Source of the DNA: Robbsia sp050955065
GTDB taxonomy: Bacteria; Pseudomonadota; Gammaproteobacteria; Burkholderiales; Burkholderiaceae
Direction: 5' to 3'
NCBI GenBank assembly: GCA_050955065.1
Contig: JBPBQT010000303.1
Coordinates: forward strand, 1 to 14,052
Length of the DNA stretch: 14,052 nt
Below, piece after piece: positions 7,682-13,888 of this stretch. Numbering within the stretch: position 1 is the stretch's first letter; every line of letters starts with the position of its first letter. The notes under the pieces are model-generated. The model was not told the DNA's origin and made no database searches. It saw only the letters and a program-made list of their open reading frames with translations. Both the position numbers and the translations under genes were made by a program.

Positions 7682-7687
7682 TACAAT
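7682..7687 (+). promoter_or_regulatory. -10 element (TACAAT) for the MFS gene
   Basis: TACAAT matches the sigma-70 -10 consensus at five of six positions. No good -35 lies 16-18 nt upstream. A start of transcription near 7693-7695 would leave almost no leader for the ATG at 7702 but about 31 nt for the GTG at 7726, which favours the latter as start codon. Confidence 0.4.
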
Positions 7688-7725
7688 AATGCCTGTCACT
7701 CATGCGTACAAAGGCGGGTAGAACG

Positions 7726-8886
7726 GTGTCGCACCAGCTTTCGGATTCCTCTTCCCTTCGAGCCTCCCCCGGCCACGCCGCGCAGGTCTCGACGCGCGTC
7801 GCGTTTTTCATCGCCGGCTTCGGTGTCTCCGCCTGGGCGCCGCTGGTGCCGTTCGTCAAGACCCGCATCGGGCTGGATGACGGCGCCCTGGGTCTGCTGC
7901 TGCTGTGCCTCGGCGTGGGCTCGATTCTGGCGATGCCGGTGGCCGGCGGTCTCGCGACACGCTTCGGCTGCCGTCGCGTGATCGCCTGCGCGGCGGTCGC
8001 GATGTGCGCGATGCTGCCGCTGCTCGCCACCGTCACATCGTTGCCCGTGCTGGTCGTCGCGCTGTTTCTTTCCGGCGCCGCGATCGGTTGCCTGGACTGT
8101 ACGGTGAACATCCAGGCGGTGATCGTCGAGCGTGCCAGCGGCAAGGCCATGATGTCGGGCTTTCACGGGCTGTACAGCCTGGGCGGGATTGCCGGCGCCG
8201 CGGGCATGACGGGCCTGCTCAGCGTGGGGGTATCGCCCTGGCGCGCCGCGCTGTGCGTGAGCTGCCTGGCGCTGATCGCCACGGCATACGCCACGCCGCG
8301 GGCACTGGGCTACGGCAGCGAGCGCAGCGGCCCCGCCTTCGCGATGCCGCGCGGCATCGTTCTGCTCATCGGCCTGTTCTGTTTCATCGTCTTTCTTGCG
8401 GAGGGGGCGATGCTGGACTGGAGCGCCGTGTTCCTGAGCAGCGTCCGCCAGGTTCCATCGATCTACGCGGGCCTGGGATACGTCGCTTTCGCGGCAACCA
8501 TGACCGTGGGGCGTCTGACCGGCGATGCGGTCGTCGGTCGTCTCGGCAGGCAGACGGTCGTGACCGGCGGCGCGCTGCTGGCCGCGGCGGGGCTGGCGCT
8601 CGCGACCATGGTGCCGGCCTGGCCCGCCGCGCTGGCGGGCTATGCGCTGGTTGGCGCCGGCTGCGCGAATATCGTGCCGGTCATGTACTCGTTGTGCGGT
8701 CGCCAGACCGCGATGCCGGAGCACATCGCGGTGCCCGCGATCAGTACGCTGGGCTACGCCGGCATCCTCGTCGGGCCGGCCCTCATCGGTTTCGTGGCGC
8801 ATGGCACCGGTTTGTCGATCGCGCTGCTCGGCGTCGCGCTGCTGCTGTTGGGCGTGGCGGCGAGCGCGCGGCGGTTGCGGGTCTGA
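7726..8886 (+). CDS. MFS transporter, YbjJ-like
   Basis: A 386-residue major facilitator with about 11-12 hydrophobic helices covering the whole length, resembling the E. coli YbjJ/fucose-permease-like group. Marker stretches include AFFIAGFGVSAWAPLVPFVK at the first helix, a loop ATRFGCRR after helix 2, SGFHGLYSLGG in the fifth helix region and LAEGAMLDWSAVFL at the start of the second half. I start it at GTG 7726, with AAAGG (7710-7714) upstream; an in-frame ATG at 7702 would add eight residues but has no Shine-Dalgarno and lies only 14 nt past the -10 box. The substrate is unknown. It lies between the ssu operon and the tetronate regulator with its own promoter, so its link to either is unproven. 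Confidence 0.88.
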   Translation: MSHQLSDSSSLRASPGHAAQVSTRVAFFIAGFGVSAWAPLVPFVKTRIGLDDGALGLLLLCLGVGSILAMPVAGGLATRFGCRRVIACAAVAMCAMLPLLATVTSLPVLVVALFLSGAAIGCLDCTVNIQAVIVERASGKAMMSGFHGLYSLGGIAGAAGMTGLLSVGVSPWRAALCVSCLALIATAYATPRALGYGSERSGPAFAMPRGIVLLIGLFCFIVFLAEGAMLDWSAVFLSSVRQVPSIYAGLGYVAFAATMTVGRLTGDAVVGRLGRQTVVTGGALLAAAGLALATMVPAWPAALAGYALVGAGCANIVPVMYSLCGRQTAMPEHIAVPAISTLGYAGILVGPALIGFVAHGTGLSIALLGVALLLLGVAASARRLRV

Positions 8887-8890
8887 ACTC

Positions 8891-8929
8891 GATGCCTAAG
8901 CGCGATGCCTGAGCGCGACGCCTGAGCGC
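8891..8929 (+). repeat. Three tandem 13-bp repeats (GAYGCCTRAGCGC)
   Basis: Three contiguous copies of GAYGCCTRAGCGC begin four bases after the MFS stop codon, differing only at two pyrimidine/purine positions, and a fourth copy begins (GACGC) and decays. It is non-coding. It could be a replication-slippage minisatellite or clustered protein-binding sites before the DeoR gene. Confidence 0.85.
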
Positions 8930-8970
8930 GACGCACACGCGGCGCCGGCTACCCGTGCGCTGCGTCAGCC

Positions 8971-9016
8971 TTCCCGGTGCCTTTGTTTAAGATGTACTAT
9001 CTGCCCGCGATGCGGG
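8971..9016 (+). promoter_or_regulatory. Candidate promoter and leader hairpin of the DeoR gene
   Basis: TACTAT (8995-9000) is a fair -10 box, with a poor -35 (TTCCCG, 8971-8976) 18 nt upstream. A small perfect hairpin CCCGC-GAT-GCGGG (9004-9016) falls right where the transcript would begin and may stabilise the 5' end or act as an operator. Confidence 0.35.
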
Positions 9017-9098
9017 ATGGATCGCCGTCCCCGAAGCGTGTGGCAGGGGGCGTCTCCAGCGTGCACGCAGATCGAACAACGGATGGCCAGGAACCCGA

Positions 9099-9923
9099 AT
9101 GTCTAACGAAGAGGACGTCGCCACGATCGGCGATACGCCGATGATCCCGGACCAGCGCCGCGAGATGATGCTGCGCCAGTTGCGCAAGCATCAGGTGTTG
9201 AGCGTGCACCAGCTGGTGGAGATGTTCCGGTGTTCGCACATGACCGTGCGGCGCGATATCGCGTTGCTCGAACAGGAAGGACGGGCCTATTCGGTGACGG
9301 GCGGGGTGCGCATCGCCAGCCAGGTGCACAGCGAACCCAGCCACCAGCTCAAGGCGGTGGCGGAAATGCCGCAGAAACAGGCGATGGCGCGCCTTGCCGC
9401 CGGACTGCTGCGGCCCGACATGACCGTGTATCTGGACGCGGGCACCAGCACGCTCGAAATCGTGTGCCATATCGCGGCGCTCCCGGGCATGACCGTGGTG
9501 ACCAATGATTTCGGAATCGTCCAGGCGCTGGCCGATGCGACGCACGTGAACGTCATTCACACCGGGGGCCTGCTCGACCACCCGAACCGCTCATGCGTGG
9601 GCGGGCTGGCCGTCGCCACACTGCGCCAGATCGCGACCGACATCGCGTTCATGTCGACCAGTTCGTGGGATCTGCATCGCGGCATCACCACGCCGTCGGC
9701 GCTCAAGGTGGAGGTGAAGCAGGTGGCGATGCAATCGGCCTCGCAGACCGTGCTGATCGCCAGCAGCAGCAAGTACGGTACGTTCAGCATGTACCGTATC
9801 GCCGGGCTCGACCAGTTCGACACGATCGTCAGCGACGCCGGCCTTGGCGTGTCCGCCGCCGACGGGATTCGCAAGCAGGGGATGGAGTTGATGCTGGCGC
9901 CGCACGCCATCGCTTCCCAGTGA
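9099..9923 (+). CDS. DeoR-family regulator of tetronate catabolism, YgbI-like
   Basis: A 274-residue DeoR/GlpR-type transcription factor. The N-terminal winged helix-turn-helix spans about residues 20-70, with recognition helix CSHMTVRRDIALLE (45-58). The C-terminal sugar-phosphate sensor domain has YLDAGTSTLEI, VVTNDF and IHTGG, as in phosphosugar-responsive members. It resembles E. coli YgbI along its length (MIPDQRR, EPSHQLK, NRSCVG). The start at 9099 has AGGA six bases upstream; homologues begin near the internal Met15 (9141), so the first 14 residues may be extra. It is on the same strand as ltnD-otnK-otnC but 865 nt upstream, separated by a toxin-antitoxin remnant. By analogy it represses the tetronate genes until a pathway intermediate accumulates. 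Confidence 0.9.
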   Translation: MSNEEDVATIGDTPMIPDQRREMMLRQLRKHQVLSVHQLVEMFRCSHMTVRRDIALLEQEGRAYSVTGGVRIASQVHSEPSHQLKAVAEMPQKQAMARLAAGLLRPDMTVYLDAGTSTLEIVCHIAALPGMTVVTNDFGIVQALADATHVNVIHTGGLLDHPNRSCVGGLAVATLRQIATDIAFMSTSSWDLHRGITTPSALKVEVKQVAMQSASQTVLIASSSKYGTFSMYRIAGLDQFDTIVSDAGLGVSAADGIRKQGMELMLAPHAIASQ

Positions 9924-9974
9924 CAAGATAAATCCGGTATGTGCGGCAGCGGGGCGTCTGGAAGCTTCGTTTGC

Positions 9975-10016
9975 ATGGGCGGGGCGATCGGGCAAGCGCT
10001 GCTCTCTACCTCTCAT
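9975..10016 (-). pseudogene. Possible remnant of a HEPN toxin gene (hepT-like), 5' end only
   Basis: An ATG at 10016 overlaps the restored stop of the mntA-like gene as ATGA, the usual coupling in MNT/HEPN pairs. The first codons read MRGREQRLPDRPAH, similar to the start of HepT proteins, which commonly run R-x-x-R-L-x-D-Y-L-x-H-I-L. Similarity stops after about 14 residues; no HEPN catalytic R-x4-6-H motif follows before the DeoR gene at 9923. The match is short, so this is a suggestion supported mainly by position. Confidence 0.35.
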
Positions 10017-10304
10017 ACAGGCTGGGCCTCCGCCACGACGATCGCTCGAAATCTCTCCGGCAACGCCTTCGGCGTGAGCACGTCGACTTTCACTCCGAGC
10101 GGTTTGGACAGTTTATGCCTTATGGTCCCGACGTTGAGGAGTGTTCATATCCGCGTCAGGCTCGACCAGAATATCCAGATCGCTTTTCTCGGTATCTTCC
10201 CCACGCAGGACAGATCCAAACACCCGGGCATTCGATGCCCGATTGGCGCCGATGATGCGACGAACCTCGGCACGGTGCAGGTTTAATGCAATGGACGGTC
10301 TCAC
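10013..10304 (-). pseudogene. Frameshifted MNT-domain antitoxin gene (mntA-like)
   Basis: A small nucleotidyltransferase of the MNT fold, the antitoxin of type VII HEPN/MNT systems that AMPylates its HepT partner. GTG at 10304 has GGAG seven bases upstream. The first 53 codons contain FGSVLRG (from Phe29) and the exact GSX10DXD signature (Gly30, Ser31, Asp42, Asp44: SDLDILVEPD). At 10144-10145 one extra A on the coding strand shifts the frame, and translation stops at 10113. In the +1-corrected frame the protein continues LLNVGTIRHKLSK, then VDVLTPKALPERF, ending AEAQPV with TGA at 10013. The repaired length is about 96 residues, normal for the family, and it includes the third acidic residue (VDVLTP). 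A sequencing error in the source cannot be excluded, but the partner gene is also broken. Transferred accessory DNA is likely. Confidence 0.85.
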
Positions 10305-10788
10305 GAAAGTCTCCCGGTCATGTGTTCCACATCATGGTGCACGCTGGCTGCGAATTCAAACGTGTGCTGTGGGATTCCTGGGGTGCTATTCGAGCACTCC
10401 AGCGTCTAGTACGTTGTCGTTCCACCAGGATGGATTCTACTGGTCGTTACAGGTCTGACCCATGTGACGCCAAGCTGTTCCTTGGCCGCCCTCCAGAATT
10501 TCTACCGACCCAAGGCTTCCACAGGCTGTCAATGTCGTCAGACGACGCGCACCATCCTGCGTGAGTCAGGGCGTCCGGCCATGCCTGCATTTTTCCGCAT
10601 AGCGCCCCGATCCGCCTACCCATTTGTGCAGTTCTGTACGTGAAAACACATACGATGATGTGAATTTTTGTTAATATTTGAAAATACTTAACAACACTCG
10701 CTCACGTCGCGCTGTCCTCATGCTCCACCCAGCTGCCAGTCGGCCGAGTGAACGGACAGCCCGCCCGCAGCAATCCAGGGAAATGCAA
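10305..10788. other. Gene-free stretch upstream of ltnD, lower GC, with a strong hairpin
   Basis: About 480 bp without a convincing gene on either strand. Base composition is visibly less GC-rich than the flanking genes and becomes AT-rich at 10640-10695. It should contain the promoter of the mntA-like remnant (minus) and of ltnD (plus). A hairpin CTGGGGTGCT-ATTCG-AGCACTCCAG lies at 10378-10402, with ten pairs including one G-U. Short open frames here resemble no protein I know. I see no transposase or clear insertion-sequence ends. Confidence 0.6.
10668..10694. promoter_or_regulatory. AT-rich interrupted palindrome upstream of ltnD, candidate operator
   Basis: TTGTTAA (10668-10674) and TTAACAA (10688-10694) are perfect inverted arms. 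Pairing extends inward (TATTT with AAATA) if one unpaired C is allowed. It stands in the most AT-rich part of the window, 95 nt before the ltnD start, and overlaps a possible -10 (TAATAT, 10672-10677). That position suits a site for the YgbI-like DeoR repressor. Another short inverted pair, CACAT-N6-ATGTG, lies at 10647-10662. Confidence 0.45.
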
Positions 10789-11691
10789 ATGAACGACAAA
10801 AACGTAGGCGTCATCGGTCTGGGTGCAATGGGCCTGGGCATCGCCCGCTCGTTGTTGCGCTCCGGTTTCAACGTGCACGCCTGTGACGTACGCGCCAGCG
10901 TGACCGAGCAGTTCGCCGGCGAAGGCGGTGTGGCGTGCGCCTCGCCCGCAGCGCTGGCAGCGGCGTGCGACGTGATCGTGACGGTGGTGGTGAACGCCGA
11001 GCAGACCGAGACGGTGCTGTTCGGCGAGCAGGGTGCCGTCGCCGCGTTGCGCCCCGGCAGCCTGGTGATCGGCTGCGCGACCGTGGCGCCCGCGTTCGCC
11101 GTCGAACTCGGCAAGCGTCTGGAGGAAAAGGGCCTGCTGTACCTGGACGCGCCGATCTCCGGCGGCGCCGCGAAAGCCGCGTCCGGCGAGATGACGATGA
11201 TGACATCCGGTCCCGCCACCTCGTACGCGAAGGCGCAGCCGGTCCTCGACGGCATGGCCGGCAAGGTCTACCGCCTGGGCGACGTCCACGGCATCGGCTC
11301 CAAGGTCAAGATCATCAATCAGTTGCTGGCCGGCGTGCACATCGCGGCGAGCGCCGAGGCGATGGCGCTGGGTCTGCGCGAAGGCGTCGACGCGGCTGCC
11401 CTGTACGAGGTCATCACGCACAGCGCCGGCAACTCGTGGATGTTCGAGAACCGCGTGCCGCACATCCTGAACGCCGACTACACGCCGTTGTCGGCCGTGG
11501 ACATCTTCGTCAAGGACCTGGGACTGGTGCTCGATACCGCGCGCACCAGCAAGTTCCCGCTGCCGCTCTCGGCCACCGCGCACCAGATGTTCATGCAGGC
11601 GTCGAGCGCCGGTTTCGGGCGCGAGGACGATTCCGCCGTGATCAAGATCTTCCCGGGCATCACGCTGCCCGCCGGCAAGAACGAAGCGTAA
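10789..11691 (+). CDS. ltnD: L-threonate dehydrogenase
   Basis: A 300-residue NAD-dependent beta-hydroxyacid dehydrogenase that oxidises L-threonate to 2-oxo-tetronate. The Rossmann motif GLGAMG is at residues 10-15, the substrate-binding DAPISGGAAKA block at 120-130, and catalytic Lys174 in G-x-G-x-x-x-K-x-x-N (168-177), followed by LLAGVHIAASAEAMAL. The C-terminal stretch SAVDIFVKDLGLV and the ending EDDSAVIKIFPGITLP closely follow E. coli YgbJ/LtnD. The start at 10789 has AGGGA seven bases upstream; the ATG six bases earlier (10783) is too near that site, and the frame's further extension to 10678 lies in AT-rich control DNA. It is first of three tightly linked genes, ten nt before otnK. 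A related substrate such as D-erythronate cannot be excluded. Confidence 0.93.
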   Translation: MNDKNVGVIGLGAMGLGIARSLLRSGFNVHACDVRASVTEQFAGEGGVACASPAALAAACDVIVTVVVNAEQTETVLFGEQGAVAALRPGSLVIGCATVAPAFAVELGKRLEEKGLLYLDAPISGGAAKAASGEMTMMTSGPATSYAKAQPVLDGMAGKVYRLGDVHGIGSKVKIINQLLAGVHIAASAEAMALGLREGVDAAALYEVITHSAGNSWMFENRVPHILNADYTPLSAVDIFVKDLGLVLDTARTSKFPLPLSATAHQMFMQASSAGFGREDDSAVIKIFPGITLPAGKNEA

Positions 11692-11701
11692 GGATCGCGC
11701 C

Positions 11702-13060
11702 ATGAACGCCACGACACACACCGCAGCGAACGCTGCCACGAACGCGGCACCCCCGCGCCCCTTGCTGGGCTGTATCGCCGACGACTTCACCGGCGCGACG
11801 GATCTCGCCAACATGCTGGTCAGAAGCGGCATGCGCACCGTGCAGAGCATCGGCATTCCCGGCCCGGAACTGGCCGCGGGACTGAACGCCGACGCGATCG
11901 TCATCGCGCTGAAGTCGCGCACGACGCCCGCCGCCGAGGCGGTCGCCGAATCCCTCGCCGCGCTGGCATGGCTGCGCGAGCGCGGCTGCGAACAGATTTT
12001 CTTCAAATACTGCTCGACCTTCGATTCGACGCCGGCGGGCAATATCGGCCAGGTGAGCGAGGCGCTGCTGGGCGCGCTGGACAGCGATTTCACGATCGCC
12101 TGCCCGGCGTTTCCGGAGAACGGCCGCACGATCTTCCGCGGCCACCTGTTCGTGCAGGACGTGCCGTTGAACGAATCGGGGATGCAGAATCATCCGCTCA
12201 CGCCGATGACCGACGCCAATCTCGTGCGCGTGCTGCAGTCCCAGACCACGAAGAAGGTCGGCCTGCTGCGTTACGACACCATCGCGCAGGGCGCCGATGC
12301 GGTTCGTGCCCGAATCGCCGCGCTGCGCGCCGAAGGCGTCGGCATGGCGATCGCCGATGCGCTGTCGGATGCGGACCTGTACACGCTGGGCGAAGCCTGC
12401 GCCGGCATGCCGCTGCTGACGGGCGGCTCGGGTCTGGCGCTGGGTCTGCCGGAGAATTTCCGCCGCGCCGGCACGCTGCGGCAAGGCGATGCGGCCGAGG
12501 TCGCGGAATTGCCCGCGGTGAGCGGCGGCGAAGTGGTCCTGGCCGGCAGTGCGTCGGTCGCGACGAACGGCCAGGTCGCGGCCTGGCGCGAAGCCGGGCG
12601 TCCCGCGCTGCGCATCGATCCGCTCGCGCTCGCCGCCGGTGAACCCGTCGTCGAACAGGCGCTGACGTTCGCGCGGGAAGCCGGCGAGACCGTGCTGATC
12701 TATGCGACCAGCAGCCCCGAGGAAGTCAAGGCCGTGCAACGCCAGCTCGGCGTTGAACGCGCCGGCGCGCTGGTCGAGCAGGCGCTCGGCGAGATTGCCG
12801 TCGGCCTGCGCGAGGCGGGTATACGCCGCTTTGTGGTGGCTGGCGGGGAAACATCGGGTTCCGTGGTGCAGGCGCTGGATGTCCGCATGCTGCAGATCGG
12901 CGCGCAGATCGACCCCGGCGTGCCCGCCACCGTCAGCAGCGGCGGCGCCGAGACGCTCGCGCTCGCGCTGAAATCCGGCAACTTCGGCGGCCGCGATTTT
13001 TTCGCGAAGGCGCTGGCGCAGCTGGCCCAGGGCCCACGAAGCGAGGTCCGGCATGGTTGA
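11702..13060 (+). CDS. otnK: 3-oxo-tetronate 4-kinase
   Basis: A 452-residue four-carbon acid-sugar kinase (formerly DUF1537). It phosphorylates 3-oxo-tetronate at C4 with ATP. The N-terminal domain opens with the hallmark CIADDFTGATDLAN (residues 24-37) and includes FFKYCSTFDSTPAGNIGQ and ACPAFPENGRTIFRGHLFV, the substrate-binding blocks. The C-terminal nucleotide-binding domain has VAGGETSGSVV and later DPGVPATVSSGG. The first 20 residues are an Ala/Thr/Asn-rich extension of unknown role. The start at 11702 has AAGGA (overlapping the ltnD stop) seven bases upstream. It overlaps otnC by eight nt, so translation is coupled. It acts in the cytoplasm between LtnD (plus an isomerase) and OtnC. 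Confidence 0.94.
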   Translation: MNATTHTAANAATNAAPPRPLLGCIADDFTGATDLANMLVRSGMRTVQSIGIPGPELAAGLNADAIVIALKSRTTPAAEAVAESLAALAWLRERGCEQIFFKYCSTFDSTPAGNIGQVSEALLGALDSDFTIACPAFPENGRTIFRGHLFVQDVPLNESGMQNHPLTPMTDANLVRVLQSQTTKKVGLLRYDTIAQGADAVRARIAALRAEGVGMAIADALSDADLYTLGEACAGMPLLTGGSGLALGLPENFRRAGTLRQGDAAEVAELPAVSGGEVVLAGSASVATNGQVAAWREAGRPALRIDPLALAAGEPVVEQALTFAREAGETVLIYATSSPEEVKAVQRQLGVERAGALVEQALGEIAVGLREAGIRRFVVAGGETSGSVVQALDVRMLQIGAQIDPGVPATVSSGGAETLALALKSGNFGGRDFFAKALAQLAQGPRSEVRHG

Positions 13061-13706
13061 CACGAACACCCGCAGCGAAAACACGCTGCGCGAGGAAATC
13101 TGCGACGTCGGCCGCCTGCTCTACGGCCGCGGCTACACCGTGGGCAGCGCCGGCAACATCAGCGCGCGCCTGGACGACGGCTGGCTGATCACGCCGACCG
13201 ACGCGTGCCTGGGCCGGCTCGACCCGGCGTCGATCGCCAAGGTCAATCTGGCCGGCGAGTGGGTGTCCGGCGACAAGCCGTCGAAGACCCTGGCGCTGCA
13301 CCGTCAGGTCTATGACCGCAACCCGGGGGTGGGAGGCGTCGTGCACACGCACTCGACGCATCTGGTGGCCCTGACGCTTGCCGGCGTCTGGCAACCGGAC
13401 GACATTCTGCCGCCACTGACGCCGTATCAGGTGATGAAGGTCGGACACATTCCGCTGATCCCCTACGAACGCCCGGGTTCCCCCAAGGTCGCCGAGCAGG
13501 TCGCGCAACTCGCCAACAGCGTGCGGGGCGTGATGCTCGAACGCCTGGGTCCGGTGATCTGGGAGAGCTCCGTCGCGAAAGCATCCTACGCGCTCGAAGA
13601 GCTCGAGGAGACGGCACGGCTGTGGTTGATGAGCGACCCCAAACCCGCGCCCCTCGCCCAGACGGCACTCGACGAGCTGCACGACACCTTCGGCGTGCGC
13701 TGGTAA
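13053..13706 (+). CDS. otnC: 3-oxo-tetronate 4-phosphate decarboxylase, class II aldolase family
   Basis: A 217-residue member of the class II aldolase/adducin fold, converting 3-oxo-tetronate 4-phosphate to dihydroxyacetone phosphate and CO2. GSAGNISARL (31-40) forms the phosphate-binding region, and HTHSTH (98-103) supplies two metal-binding histidines, His98 and His100. Toward the C-terminus, MLERLGPVIWESS replaces the ANHGPVV-type sequence where FucA and E. coli YgbL carry the third metal-ligand His, and KPSKTLALH (75-83) has Thr79 where FucA has its catalytic Glu. The family ending EELEETARLWLM is intact. The start at 13053 lies inside the end of otnK with GAGG six bases upstream. Position in the operon strongly supports OtnC; the altered residues are discussed separately. 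Confidence 0.9.
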   Translation: MVDTNTRSENTLREEICDVGRLLYGRGYTVGSAGNISARLDDGWLITPTDACLGRLDPASIAKVNLAGEWVSGDKPSKTLALHRQVYDRNPGVGGVVHTHSTHLVALTLAGVWQPDDILPPLTPYQVMKVGHIPLIPYERPGSPKVAEQVAQLANSVRGVMLERLGPVIWESSVAKASYALEELEETARLWLMSDPKPAPLAQTALDELHDTFGVRW

Positions 13707-13720
13707 CCCATTTTCCGGTA

Positions 13721-13758
13721 GGCCTGTCGGCGGCGCGTATCGCGCCCGCCGACAGGCC
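13721..13758 (+). terminator. Very stable hairpin between otnC and the permease
   Basis: GGCCTGTCGGCGG (13721-13733) pairs perfectly with CCGCCGACAGGCC (13746-13758). CGCG/CGCG extends the stem to a TAT loop with one bulged C (13745). It begins 14 nt after the otnC stop. There is no U-tract after it, so it is more likely an attenuating or mRNA-stabilising element that lowers permease expression relative to the enzymes than a full terminator. Confidence 0.7.
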
Positions 13759-13807
13759 CGGTGCTCCCGCGCATGCGGTGAGAACGATAACGACACGAGA
13801 CAATTGC

Positions 13808-13888
13808 ATGATGCAGTCGCATACCCTCAACGCTGCACTTCGCACTGTGCGCGTTCCGCCCAGCTTGCACGAGAGCGCTACGCCATGA
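13808..13888 (+). CDS. Possible 26-residue leader peptide coupled to the permease gene
   Basis: The frame runs from a double ATG at 13808/13811 to a TGA that overlaps the permease start codon as ATGA (13885-13888), the classical coupling arrangement. A weak GAGA lies seven bases upstream. The peptide is not hydrophobic, is not rich in any single amino acid, and matches nothing I know. Exact overlap of stop and start is the main support; chance remains possible for so short a frame. Confidence 0.35.
   Translation: MMQSHTLNAALRTVRVPPSLHESATP

Noticed and set aside
9591..10016. 141-codon minus-strand frame starting at the hepT-like ATG and running antisense into the DeoR gene
   Set aside because: Only the first dozen or so codons resemble HepT. 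The remainder is antisense to a conserved regulator and has no HEPN motif.
10141..10564. Plus-strand open frames in the gene-free islet
   Set aside because: Partly antisense to the mntA-like remnant, no Shine-Dalgarno and no family resemblance.
11660..13084. Long antisense frame opposite otnK, and similar ones opposite dgoD, ssuC and ltnD
   Set aside because: Third-position GC shadows: His/Arg/Gln-rich, no motifs, and the sense strand encodes well-supported enzymes.
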